Source: an uncultured Anaerolineae bacterium
GTDB taxonomy: Bacteria > Chloroflexota > Anaerolineae > J036 > Brachytrichaceae
Direction: 5' to 3'
DNA: 64,000 bases
Assembly: GCA_937927775.1 (NCBI GenBank)
Contig: CALBEF010000023.1
Location: 1 to 64,000 of the forward strand
Made by a program: the position numbers and the translations under genes
The notes under the pieces: model-generated
Seen by the model: the letters and a program-made list of their open reading frames with translations, nothing else
Told to the model about the DNA's origin: nothing
Databases searched by the model: none
Shown: positions 20,234 to 28,259 of the stretch, in pieces
Numbering within the stretch: the first letter of the stretch is position 1
Layout: the number at the start of each line of letters is the position of its first letter

Positions 20234-20538
20234 ATCACACCTCTCTTTGCTTGCAGGCGCTCGGTCGCCTGCAACAACAACGCAGGCTAACCAGCCTGCG
20301 TTGTTGTCACGATCATCCATCATCCCGCGAAACCGGGTCGCCGGCGCACCGCGCCTGCTGTGGCTGCCAGCGGATGGCTGCTCCGGGCGCACAATCGGCG
20401 CGCCGGGAGTCGTCATCACATCAGGTTCTCATGGCTCAACCCGGACACTGTCCGCGCGGACAGCCTCCGCGCCATGCAGGGCATGGCTTGCTGCCCGTCC
20501 CAAACCGGTCTCGCTGGACACGCTTCCAAGCAACCTGG
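20234..20538 (-). other. Structured intercistronic region upstream of infB
   Basis: No open frame here is convincing. The stretch holds four inverted repeats: a perfect 15-bp stem with an AACC loop (20274-20307), a 7-bp stem directly after it (20253-20272), a 16-nt perfect palindrome (20448-20463) and a 7-bp stem (20471-20487). On the minus strand none is followed by a T-tract, so they do not look like intrinsic terminators. They may form a folded leader for infB, or RNA-processing or protein-binding sites. An 18-nt palindrome (20554-20571) at the end of ylxR adds to the cluster. Confidence 0.55.
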
Positions 20539-20841
20539 TCAGGTCGCATCAAACTGGCTTACGTAAGCCAGAATGGCTTCAATTTCTTCTGTGGACAACG
20601 GCTGGCCGAACTCGGCTTCGATCCGCTTGTGCTTGATTGCGGCTTCTGCTGCCGCGCGGCTCTTCATCAGATACGCGCCCCGGCTGCCGCTCAGTTTGCC
20701 GGTGGGGTCCACCACCACCCGGCCCTCGCGCGTCCGCACCAGCCGCACCATCTCTCGTTTCGGGTGCACGGTCAGGGTGCCCAGACACGTTCGCATCGGG
20801 ACGCGCTTTGGGCGCGGCGCGCTATTCTTCTTCGATGTCAT
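20539..20841 (-). CDS. ylxR: YlxR-family RNA-binding protein (DUF448)
   Basis: 100 residues. The family signature is present: RPKRVPMRTCLG at the N-terminus, RLVRTREGRVVVDPTGKLSGSRGAYL in the middle (GxRGAY motif) and a C-terminal helix. YlxR lies between nusA and infB in most bacteria; the protein binds RNA and in Bacillus has been linked to regulation of RNase P and metabolic genes. The ATG at 20841 lies 20 nt inside the end of nusA. YlxQ, an L7Ae-like partner often found next, is absent here. Confidence 0.9.
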   Translation of the reverse strand: MTSKKNSAPRPKRVPMRTCLGTLTVHPKREMVRLVRTREGRVVVDPTGKLSGSRGAYLMKSRAAAEAAIKHKRIEAEFGQPLSTEEIEAILAYVSQFDAT

Positions 20842-22870
20842 CGATGAAGCCTTCCCGGCCAGGCTTGCGCGTCCGTTGCACCACAGTGCGCCCCAGGTCC
20901 TCATCATATATTAGCACACGGTCGCGCGCGCCTTTCCTGCCCTTATCCTTATCCTTGTCGGCTTTCTTCCTGGCGCCCTGGACTGAAGAAGACGCGCTTT
21001 GCTTGTCGCTCTCTTCTGCCATGGCCTCCAGGAAAATCTCCCGGGGTGAGCGGCCTCCGTCGTCCATGATCGGCTCGGCAGCCGCGATGGCTATGGCTGG
21101 TTCCTGCGCCACTGGCGCAGACACTGCCGTCTCCGACGTGGCTGCTGCGGCTGTGTCAGCCTGCGCCACGCTGTCAACGCTGACGACAGGCGCTGTGGGC
21201 GCCGCCTCTGCAATCACCGGCATGGCGCGCGCTTCCGCTTCTGTCTGTCCTGCGCTCTCTGTAGTTGCTTCAGCGGCCGGCCACGCTGTAGCCTCGGCGG
21301 GCGTGGGCTGGGTCGATGTCTGCGATGGATCAAATGCGCCCAGCACCTTATCCATGGCCAGCTTGATCTCGCTCAGCGCCTTCGCGCCGATGCCTTCGAT
21401 TGATAGCAGCCCTTCGTCGCCGCCGAGTCGGCGCTCCATAAGATCGCCGACCGACAGAATGCCGGCTGACGCGATGTGCTGCAACACGCGCTGGGTCAGC
21501 TCGAGTTTTTCGACGGGCATGGCGTACGCCGCGCGCGGGATGCGCTCCAATGCCGCCTGGCGCGCATCCTGGCGCTGCGCGTCCGCTGCGCTGCGCTGCG
21601 CTGCCGCCCGCTCTGCGGTGGCCGCCGGCGATCCCTGCGTGGTCACATACTCGTGAATGGCGTCCACGATGCGCTTGACCATCAGGAACTCTTCCGGGGT
21701 GAGCGCCGCCGGCACAGCGCGCTGGCGCACCAGCAGTTCGCGCGCCGCCGGCACGGTCTGCACGATGTCCGCGCCGATCCATCGCTGGAGCGTTTCGTCT
21801 TCGGCAATCTTCACCAGCGCCTCGCTCAGCGCCTCGCTGCCGCTCTTGATGTCGATGTGCCATCCGGTCAGCCTGGCCGCCAGCCGGGCGTTCTGCCCCT
21901 CCCGGCCAATGGCCAGCGACAACTGGTCATCCGGGACGATCACCGTCGCGCTTTTGGTCCTGGCGTCCTGGCTGGGATGCACGGCCAACACCCTGGCCGG
22001 GCCGAGAGATTTGGTGATGTATGCAGCCGGGTCCTCGCTCCATTCGATGACATCGATCTTCTCGCCGTTCAGTTCGTTGACGATGTTCTGAATGCGCGTG
22101 CCGCGCTGGCCCACGCAAGCGCCCACCGGATCGATGCCGGCCTGGAGCGCGGCGACTGCCACTTTTGATCTCGCCCCCGCCTCGCGCGCGATGGACTTGA
22201 TCTCGACCTGGCCCTTGCTGATCTCGGGCACCTCGATCTCCAGCAATCGCCGCAGCATGTTTTTGTGCGACCGCGACAGCATGATCTGCGGGCCGCGATT
22301 GCTGCGTTTGACCTCGGTCACGTAGGCGCGCATGCGCTGTTGCAACTCGACACGCTCGCCCGGAATCTGCTCCTTGCGCGGCAGGATGCCTTCGGCGCGA
22401 CCCAGGTTGAGCACCAGACCCGCCGGCGTCATGTTATGCACAACACCGTGAACGATCTCGCCTTCCCGCTCGGCGAAGCTGTTGTATTGAAAATCACGCT
22501 CGGCCTCGCGCAGCTTCTGGACGATCATCTGTTTCACGTTCTGCGCCGCGATCCGGTCGAAGTCTTTCGGCGTCACATCCACCATGATGCAGTCGCCGAT
22601 CTCAGCGTCGGCACGTTCTCGCCGCGCCTCTTCGAGTGATACCTCGGTGCGATCGTCCATCACGCTGTCAACCACTTCCTTCTCAACGAAGACGCGCGTA
22701 TCGCCCGAGTCGATGTCAACCTTCACCGCCACATTTTGGCTGTTCATAATGTTGGCGTTCTTGCGGTAGGACGTGGCTAGCGCGCTCTCGAGCACCTGCG
22801 TGATAATCTCCTTTGGCAGGTTCCGCTCAGAGCAAATTTGATTCAAGGCTAACGTGAATTCACTCTTCAT
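20822..22870 (-). CDS. nusA: Transcription termination/antitermination factor NusA
   Basis: 682 residues, long for NusA. Order: N-terminal RNA-polymerase-binding domain ([20 protein letters not shown]), S1 domain about 135-200 ([21 protein letters not shown]), two KH domains ([20 protein letters not shown] in the second), then a helix-hairpin-helix-like module near 450-510 ([16 protein letters not shown]) and a low-complexity Ala/Thr/Glu tail with a basic end. NusA controls pausing, termination and antitermination. It has its own strong promoter and a hairpin leader. rimP, normally directly upstream, is missing. Confidence 0.96.
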   Translation of the reverse strand: MKSEFTLALNQICSERNLPKEIITQVLESALATSYRKNANIMNSQNVAVKVDIDSGDTRVFVEKEVVDSVMDDRTEVSLEEARRERADAEIGDCIMVDVTPKDFDRIAAQNVKQMIVQKLREAERDFQYNSFAEREGEIVHGVVHNMTPAGLVLNLGRAEGILPRKEQIPGERVELQQRMRAYVTEVKRSNRGPQIMLSRSHKNMLRRLLEIEVPEISKGQVEIKSIAREAGARSKVAVAALQAGIDPVGACVGQRGTRIQNIVNELNGEKIDVIEWSEDPAAYITKSLGPARVLAVHPSQDARTKSATVIVPDDQLSLAIGREGQNARLAARLTGWHIDIKSGSEALSEALVKIAEDETLQRWIGADIVQTVPAARELLVRQRAVPAALTPEEFLMVKRIVDAIHEYVTTQGSPAATAERAAAQRSAADAQRQDARQAALERIPRAAYAMPVEKLELTQRVLQHIASAGILSVGDLMERRLGGDEGLLSIEGIGAKALSEIKLAMDKVLGAFDPSQTSTQPTPAEATAWPAAEATTESAGQTEAEARAMPVIAEAAPTAPVVSVDSVAQADTAAAATSETAVSAPVAQEPAIAIAAAEPIMDDGGRSPREIFLEAMAEESDKQSASSSVQGARKKADKDKDKGRKGARDRVLIYDEDLGRTVVQRTRKPGREGFIDDIEEE

Positions 22871-22929
22871 CGCTATTTCACCACGTTACGTGTCTGGGCC
22901 CGGCAGACCATCCCGCCGGGAGAAAAGGA

Positions 22930-22953
22930 AGAGTGGGTTGTTCGCCCACTCTT
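22930..22953 (-). terminator. Attenuator-like hairpin in the nusA leader
   Basis: A perfect 9-bp stem (22929-22937 with 22945-22953, 7-nt loop) is followed on the minus strand by CCTTTTCTCC. It lies about 35 nt after the predicted nusA transcription start. A weaker 6-bp CCCGGC stem comes next. Position and the U-rich stretch suggest transcription attenuation, which would fit autoregulation of a termination factor. Inference only. Confidence 0.45.
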
Positions 22954-22985
22954 CACATCGATGCGCCAGAAGTTGTAATGTCCCA

Positions 22986-23015
22986 AGTGTACCAGACCGG
23001 CGGCGAGCTTGTCAA
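22986..23015 (-). promoter_or_regulatory. Promoter of nusA
   Basis: On the minus strand TTGACA (23010-23015) and TACACT (22986-22991) are separated by 18 nt, close to the sigma-70-type consensus. The predicted start lies about 110 nt before nusA and includes the leader hairpin. Confidence 0.75.
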
Positions 23016-23072
23016 TGATTCGTTAAGCCCGGATTTAAGGTGTTTTAAGATGAGTCCCGCGCCGGCGCGGTC

Positions 23073-23078
23073 TATAAT
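23073..23078 (+). promoter_or_regulatory. -10 box for the leaderless membrane gene at 23086
   Basis: TATAAT lies 7 nt before the GTG at 23086. This decides the start of that gene, because the longer upstream frame contains the box itself. No good -35 is seen. Confidence 0.55.
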
Positions 23079-23085
23079 CGCCCCC

Positions 23086-23871
23086 GTGTCTGATCTCGTC
23101 GCGCTGCTGGATCGCCTGTCGCGTCTGGCCACGCCGCCGCTCCTGGCTGGCCTGACGGCCTCGGCGCTCCTGATCGTGCTGGTGCGCAACTGGCGGATTG
23201 TGTTGCCGGCCCTGATCGTCCAATATGTGCTGGTTGGCATTATGCTGGCCCGCGCTATTGATCCCGGCGTTGCGCTGATCAAGCCGCTGGCCGGCTCTCT
23301 GGTGTGTATGGCGCTCAGCATTGCCGCCCAGCACGCCGACACGCGCCGCGCCGGGCGGGGCGAATCGATTGCCATCGAGCGCATCCGGCGCATCGCATGG
23401 CACAGCGTGCCGGCGCAGGTTCTGCTGCGAGCAGTTGCCGCTGCCGTCGTATTGACGGCCGCCTTTGGCGCTGCCGTCCGTTTCCCGTTGCCGGGCGATG
23501 CGCGTGAACTGGGTCTGGGCGCCTATATCCTCATCAGTTGCGGCATTCTCCTGATTGCCACAACCTCCGAATCGCTCAACACTGGCATCGGATTGCTGGT
23601 TTTCCTCTCCGGCATCGAGCTGGCGTATACCCCGCTGGAGCCGAGCATCAGTGTGAGCGTTCTGCTGGGTTTCATGACGCTGTTTGTGGGTGTTGCTATC
23701 GCTTATCTGGCCCTGGCTGACGGCGAGGCGCTGGTGGAAACTGAGACGGACGGCGGCGGGCAGCCGCGCGCGCCTCGGCAGGGGCTGCTCCGTGAACGTG
23801 GTTCCCGGTCATCCCGGCTCCTGTTTCGGCCCCGCACAGTTGATCCCGGCCCCGCCAGTAATCCCGAATGA
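23086..23871 (+). CDS. Membrane protein, hydrogenase-4 HyfE/NuoK-like
   Basis: 261 residues with about seven hydrophobic segments and a basic, disordered C-terminal tail. It resembles small membrane subunits of complex-I-like and group 4 hydrogenase complexes in topology, with LISCGILLIATTSESLNTGIGLLVFLSG near residues 145-172 recalling the helix pair of HyfE. The evidence is mostly topology plus context: the stop overlaps the start of a NuoN-like gene by 4 nt. The GTG at 23086 is chosen from the TATAAT box 7 nt upstream. No hydrogenase or NADH dehydrogenase catalytic subunits are nearby. Confidence 0.55.
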   Translation: MSDLVALLDRLSRLATPPLLAGLTASALLIVLVRNWRIVLPALIVQYVLVGIMLARAIDPGVALIKPLAGSLVCMALSIAAQHADTRRAGRGESIAIERIRRIAWHSVPAQVLLRAVAAAVVLTAAFGAAVRFPLPGDARELGLGAYILISCGILLIATTSESLNTGIGLLVFLSGIELAYTPLEPSISVSVLLGFMTLFVGVAIAYLALADGEALVETETDGGGQPRAPRQGLLRERGSRSSRLLFRPRTVDPGPASNPE

Positions 23872-25301
23872 TGCCCACACCCGCGTCATTGCTCGTTGTT
23901 CTGATCCCGCTCGCAGCGGCTGTTCCGGCCTGGCTGTTCAGGCGCTGGCGCAGCCTTGAGGCGCTGGCCGCTCTCATTGGATGCGGGCTTGTCATCGCGC
24001 TGCTGTCCCAGCCGGCCACAGCGACGATTCCTGTGCCCGGTCTGCCAATCCAGGTGGGGGGCAGTCTCGATCTGCTCGGTCGCACGCTGACCGTTCAGGA
24101 ACCCGATCGCCTGCCGCTGGTGATGTTGTTCGCATCGGCTCTGGTGATATTCGGCCTGTCCTGGCGACTGCCCCAGGGCCGCCTGTCTGTGCCGCTGGGG
24201 CTGGGCATCCTGTCGCTGGTCTGCGCCGGCATCATGATCCGGCCGTTTGTGTTTGCCGCGCTGGCATTCGAGGCAGCGGCGGCTTTAGCCGCCATTCTGA
24301 TTCAATCGGAGCGCATGGGGCCCCTGAGCACAGTTGGGGCGCAGCGTTATCTGGCGCTTAGTTCGCTGGCCCTGCCGGCTTTTCTGGGCGCCGGGTACGT
24401 CATCGGGCAGGCCCTGGATGTCAGCGACCCCGCTCTGCAATCTGCTGCGTATCAGCCGGCGGCGTTGTTGCTCGCCCTGGGCTTCGCGCTGCTCGCGGGC
24501 GCGGTTCCACTTTACACATGGACCCACGCCGTCGCCAATCAGGCTTCTCCTCTGGTGACAGCTTTCCTGGCTGCGGTTGTCACCGGCGCCGTCACATTCC
24601 TGTTTCTGGAATTCAAACAGCAGTTTGACTGGTTCCGAGGCAGCCCGGATGTGCGCGCGGCGATTCATCTCTTCGGTGTCACGACACTGCTTCTGGGCGG
24701 TGTGGTTGCGTGGGCGCAGCGGTCATGGGGCCGGATTCTGGCCTGCTGCCTGAGCGTCGATCTCGGCGCAGCCCTGCTGATGCTCAACCCTGAAACGCCG
24801 GCATCTGTCGCGGCCGTGGCGTTTGCGATTGCGGCGCGCGGTCTGTCGCTGGGTGTGTTTGGCGCCGGCCTCTCAGTGCTCCGGTCTTACGCAGAAACCG
24901 ACGATTTTGCGCGCCTGCGCGGCGCCGGACGCCGGTATCCGCTGGCTGCGCTGGCTGTGGCGCTTGGCGCTTTCTCCATCGCCGGCCTGCCGGGCACGCT
25001 GGGTTTTGTTGTCCGTTGGCTGAATGTGCGTGTGTTGAGCGGGACAGATCTTGAAGTCATGATGATCATGCTGCTGGCCGGCGTCAGCATTGGCTGGGGA
25101 GTGCTGCGCGGCCTGTTCAGCCTGCTGGCAGAAGCGCCGGAAGAGGCGGGCGCTGCCGGGCGCGCGCTGCCCGTCTTGCCGCGCGGGGCAGGCGCCTCAC
25201 TGTTGCTGGGGGCGATTGTTCTCGCGCTGCTTGGGCTGGCGCCGGGCCTGCTGGCGGAGCTGGCCGGGGCCATTGCTTCGGCTTACTCGTTCTACCGGTG
25301 A
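23868..25301 (+). CDS. NuoN/HyfF/MrpD-like proton-channel family membrane protein
   Basis: 477 residues, about 14 hydrophobic segments, matching the antiporter-like subunit fold of complex I. The conserved Pro-rich helix break appears as VPLYTWTHAVANQASPLVTAFLA. Key residues differ: the Lys that normally follows TAFLA (in TVSK of NuoN) is absent in AAVVTGAVTF, and the DIKRLLAYSS segment is SWGRILACCLS. A Glu in an early helix (ALAFEAAAALA) is kept. Proton pumping is therefore uncertain. It is coupled to the preceding HyfE-like gene by an ATGA overlap and overlaps fur on the other strand by 105 nt. Confidence 0.7.
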   Translation: MMPTPASLLVVLIPLAAAVPAWLFRRWRSLEALAALIGCGLVIALLSQPATATIPVPGLPIQVGGSLDLLGRTLTVQEPDRLPLVMLFASALVIFGLSWRLPQGRLSVPLGLGILSLVCAGIMIRPFVFAALAFEAAAALAAILIQSERMGPLSTVGAQRYLALSSLALPAFLGAGYVIGQALDVSDPALQSAAYQPAALLLALGFALLAGAVPLYTWTHAVANQASPLVTAFLAAVVTGAVTFLFLEFKQQFDWFRGSPDVRAAIHLFGVTTLLLGGVVAWAQRSWGRILACCLSVDLGAALLMLNPETPASVAAVAFAIAARGLSLGVFGAGLSVLRSYAETDDFARLRGAGRRYPLAALAVALGAFSIAGLPGTLGFVVRWLNVRVLSGTDLEVMMIMLLAGVSIGWGVLRGLFSLLAEAPEEAGAAGRALPVLPRGAGASLLLGAIVLALLGLAPGLLAELAGAIASAYSFYR

Positions 25302-25730
25302 GCAGCATGTCTGGCACAGGCCGATGACCTCGATCGCGCCGGCCTGGGCGCGAAAACCCGTCTCCATCATCAGTTGCCGCAGGGCATCTGCCGACTGATC
25401 CACCTCGACTTCGGTCACGGCGCGGCATTTCCGGCATACCAGGTGATAGTGCAGCTTTTCATCGTGGCAGGCGGTCACGTAACCCTTGCCGCTGATTTGC
25501 ACGCGCTGGAAGTAGCCGATGCGATCGAGCATGTCGATGCAGCGGTACACCGTCGCCAGGCCCACGCGCGGATGAATGCGCCGCGCGCGCGCGAGTATCT
25601 CGTCTGTGCTCAACACGCGCTTTGCCCGTGACACGGCTTCTATCACGGCCAGGCGCGGCCTGGTCAGGCGATAACCCGCCGCGCTGAGCGCGCCGGCCAG
25701 TTTCTCTGTGGACGCAGACATCTTCGTCAT
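25197..25730 (-). CDS. Fur-family metal-responsive repressor
   Basis: About 177 residues from the ATG at 25730. Winged-helix part: YRLTRPRLAVIEAVSRAKRVLSTDEIL (cited in pieces) and VGLATVYRCIDMLDRIG, the Fur recognition helix. The metal part has YVTACHDEKLHYHLVCRKC with a CxxC, and GLCQTCC with the second CxxC, a structural zinc site. Fur, Zur or PerR specificity cannot be told. A Gln/Arg-rich tail beyond the last CxxC runs antisense into the NuoN-like gene. TATAAT at 25782-25787 on the minus strand is a likely -10 box, about 50 nt before the start. Confidence 0.88.
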   Translation of the reverse strand: MTKMSASTEKLAGALSAAGYRLTRPRLAVIEAVSRAKRVLSTDEILARARRIHPRVGLATVYRCIDMLDRIGYFQRVQISGKGYVTACHDEKLHYHLVCRKCRAVTEVEVDQSADALRQLMMETGFRAQAGAIEVIGLCQTCCSPVERVSRSNGPGQLRQQARRQPKQRENNRPQQQ

Positions 25731-25781
25731 CCCTGAGTCGAGCGAGCGCCGGGTGGATCGAGGGCCTTGCGTTGCAACCGG

Positions 25782-25787
25782 ATTATA
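25782..25787 (-). promoter_or_regulatory. -10 box upstream of the Fur-family gene
   Basis: TATAAT on the minus strand, about 50 nt upstream of the ATG at 25730 and close to the 3' end of the phosphatase gene. No clear -35 hexamer. Confidence 0.4.
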
Positions 25788-25813
25788 CGGGCTGTGGCGG
25801 CGCGAAGTCGGCT

Positions 25814-26572
25814 CTATTCCACCAGCGCGGCGCGCAGCCACTCGATTTGCCGATCCGACACGCCGGTTGCGCGCAGATACGCCGCCGCGTCGCCATAGTG
25901 CTCGCGCAAGTGGGCCAGCGTGCGCCGCATGATGGCCGGGTCGCTATCCAGCAGTCGGTTGTACCAGTTCATATCCAGACCATCCCGGGCCGCCTGCGCG
26001 CGCAGCTCGACCAGCAGCGGGCCCAGATACGCGCCGCTCAGGGCGTAGTCCTCGACGATGGTTTCATCCGGCACGCCAACCGCGCCCAGGATGAGGGCGA
26101 TCACCATGCCGGTGCGGTCCTTGCCGGCGGTGCAATGCACCAGCGCCGGCAGCGCGCCCGGTTCGGTCAGCCTGTCGATCACACGCCTGATTTGCGGTTG
26201 CGCGTGGGCCAGGATCATGCGGTACACCTCGTCCAGATTCCGGGGCCGATAGGCAATGATGGCCGGGTCATCCAGCTCATAGAGCGCAATCGGGCAATAG
26301 TGCACGCGCGGTGAGCCGGTGAAGACACTCGGCGCGCCGGCCAGCTCCTGCCGATAGCGCAGGTCGATGATGGTGCGCAGCCCCAGGTCGAATAGCTGTT
26401 GTTGAGCCTCTGGCGTCAGGCGATGCAGGCTGTCCGATCTGAACAAGACGCGCCATTTTGTGCGCCGGCCATCCTGTGTCGCGTAGCCGCCGATGTCGCG
26501 CAGGTTGTAAGCAAGGTCGAGCGGAAGCCGGCGCGTGTCTGCTTCCGTCTGAGTTGTCTGAATTCCGGTCAT
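25814..26572 (-). CDS. IphP-type protein tyrosine/serine phosphatase
   Basis: 252 residues. The signature loop HCTAGKDRTG near residues 145-154 is that of atypical dual-specificity phosphatases (IphP and Mycobacterium PtpB), with catalytic Cys and Arg both present. The N-terminal NLRDIGGYATQDGRRTKWRVLFRSD motif (in pieces) is the usual family start. It could dephosphorylate phosphoproteins or phosphoinositide-like substrates; the target is unknown. GAGGTG precedes the ATG at 26572; the longer frame upstream lacks family similarity. Divergent from the MEMO/AMMECR1 gene. Confidence 0.88.
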   Translation of the reverse strand: MTGIQTTQTEADTRRLPLDLAYNLRDIGGYATQDGRRTKWRVLFRSDSLHRLTPEAQQQLFDLGLRTIIDLRYRQELAGAPSVFTGSPRVHYCPIALYELDDPAIIAYRPRNLDEVYRMILAHAQPQIRRVIDRLTEPGALPALVHCTAGKDRTGMVIALILGAVGVPDETIVEDYALSGAYLGPLLVELRAQAARDGLDMNWYNRLLDSDPAIMRRTLAHLREHYGDAAAYLRATGVSDRQIEWLRAALVE

Positions 26573-26639
26573 TGCACCTCGTCCTGGCGTGAATTGCAGC
26601 CGCCCATTATCGCCTGTGATCGATGATGCGGCTGCGGCA

Positions 26640-26645
26640 TATAAT
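26640..26645 (+). promoter_or_regulatory. -10 box for the MEMO/AMMECR1 gene
   Basis: TATAAT about 87 nt upstream of the ATG at 26732, in the divergent space shared with the phosphatase. No strong -35 is seen. Confidence 0.4.
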
Positions 26646-26731
26646 CGTTTTCGAGAGGTAGCGCCCATTCGATCTCGCGGCGTGTCGGTCTGTGCGCCGC
26701 ACGCCTGGAGATGCCATGAGGAGGTGCTGTC

Positions 26732-28171
26732 ATGGCGCACACGGCAAGCGACACGTTGATCCGCCCGCCTGCGCTGGCCGGGTCGTGGTACCCGGCAGAA
26801 CCGGCTGCGTTGGCGCAAACAGTGGACCGCCTGCTGGCGTCGGTCGAGCCGGTGGATGGCGCGCCGGCGGCGTTAATTGTCCCTCACGCCGGATACGCCT
26901 ACTCAGGCAGAATTGCGGCCGCCGGCTGGCGGCAACTCGAGAATGCGGAATACGATCTGGCCGTGATTCTTGCGCCGGCCCATCGCGCGCGCCCGCCGAA
27001 GCCGCTGGCCGTCTGGAAGGAAGGCGCTTTTGCCACGCCACTTGGCGATGTGCCTGTCGATGCCGAGATGTGCCAGGCGCTCATTGAGGCATGCCCCTGC
27101 GTCGCAGCGGATCGCGTCTCGCATCTCGCCGAGCACGCCGTCGAGATTCAATTGCCGTTCCTGCAGCGCGTTTGCCCGGGCTGTCGCATCATGCCGCTGG
27201 TGATGGGCGACGGCGCGGACGATGAGAGCGTGATAGACAGCGTCGCGCGGGCGCTGGCGCAGGTCACTGCCAACCGCCGGCGCGTCATCGTAGCCAGCTC
27301 CGACCTGTCGCACTATCCCTCGTATCGAAACGCGCTGGCTGTCGATCAGGCGACGCTGGGCGCGATTGAAACAGGACAGGCCGATCATGTGCATGAAACC
27401 CTCCTCGATGCGCTGGAGTCGGGAACGCCGAATCTGCTGACCTGCGCCTGCGGCGAAGGGCCGATTCTGGTTGCCATGCGCGCGGCGGCGTTGATGGGCG
27501 CGGAGACGATCACGCTGCTGGACTACGCCAACTCCGGCGATGCGCCGCGCGGCGACCGCAGGCAGGTCGTGGGGTATGGGGCGGTCATGTTCTGGCACTA
27601 CGAGCCGCCCGCGCTCACCGGCGCGCAGCGCGATCGTCTGTTGCGACTGGCGCGCGAGGCTATCGAAATGTATCTCCGGTCGGGCAGCCTTCCGGTTGTC
27701 TCTGTCGATGATCCTGTCCTGAATCGCCGTGCCGGGGCATTCGTCACCCTGTGGCAGGGCGCGGAACTGCGCGGCTGCATCGGCCACATCAAAGCTGACC
27801 GCCCGCTGTATCGCGCCGTGCAGGAAATGGCGGTGGCTGCGGCCAGCAGCGACACGCGCTTCGATCCGCTCAGCCTCGATGAGCTGGGCAGCCTGACGGT
27901 GGAAATCTCTGTGTTGTCGCCGTTGCGGCGCATCACCAGCATCGAGCAGGTGGAAGTGGGCCGGCATGGCCTGGTGATTGCGAAGGATGGCCGGCGCGGT
28001 TTGCTCTTGCCGGAGGTGGCGACGGAGCGCGGATGGGATCGCTATGCGTTCGCCGACGCGGTGTGTTGGAAAGCCGGTCTGCCGGCCGGCTGCTGGCGCG
28101 CCGGCGCGACCATGCACACCTTCACCGCGATCGTCTTCAGCGGACAGGCGGGAATGAGACGACCGCTGTAG
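26732..28171 (+). CDS. AmmeMemoRadiSam B-A fusion (MEMO1 plus AMMECR1 domains)
   Basis: 479 residues. Residues 1-270 are a MEMO-like domain (AGSWYPAEPAAL, PHAGYAYSG, SSDLSHYPSY) related to extradiol dioxygenases, with His residues at metal-ligand positions. Residues about 290-479 are an AMMECR1 domain with the invariant LRGCIGHI near 344-351. In prokaryotes these are usually separate genes (AmmeMemoRadiSam A and B) beside a radical SAM enzyme; here A and B are fused and no radical SAM gene is adjacent. AGGAGGTG is a near-perfect ribosome site. The biochemical role of the system is not established. Confidence 0.9.
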   Translation: MAHTASDTLIRPPALAGSWYPAEPAALAQTVDRLLASVEPVDGAPAALIVPHAGYAYSGRIAAAGWRQLENAEYDLAVILAPAHRARPPKPLAVWKEGAFATPLGDVPVDAEMCQALIEACPCVAADRVSHLAEHAVEIQLPFLQRVCPGCRIMPLVMGDGADDESVIDSVARALAQVTANRRRVIVASSDLSHYPSYRNALAVDQATLGAIETGQADHVHETLLDALESGTPNLLTCACGEGPILVAMRAAALMGAETITLLDYANSGDAPRGDRRQVVGYGAVMFWHYEPPALTGAQRDRLLRLAREAIEMYLRSGSLPVVSVDDPVLNRRAGAFVTLWQGAELRGCIGHIKADRPLYRAVQEMAVAAASSDTRFDPLSLDELGSLTVEISVLSPLRRITSIEQVEVGRHGLVIAKDGRRGLLLPEVATERGWDRYAFADAVCWKAGLPAGCWRAGATMHTFTAIVFSGQAGMRRPL

Positions 28172-28259
28172 CCTCGCCCAAATCTGTTTTTAAATACGGT
28201 AACTACGGCTCTGCGCGAGCCGGGGGCAAAGAGCCGGAACCTGACACGCGGTCGAACGA

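Noticed and set aside
20234-20419. Extension of infB by about 60 codons
   Set aside because: The region encodes the hairpins, lacks similarity to IF-2, and a good ribosome site lies before the ATG at 20233.
28172-28259. Bidirectional terminator between the MEMO fusion and the S9 peptidase
   Set aside because: Only a weak 6-bp stem is seen and no adjoining T-tract; not supported.
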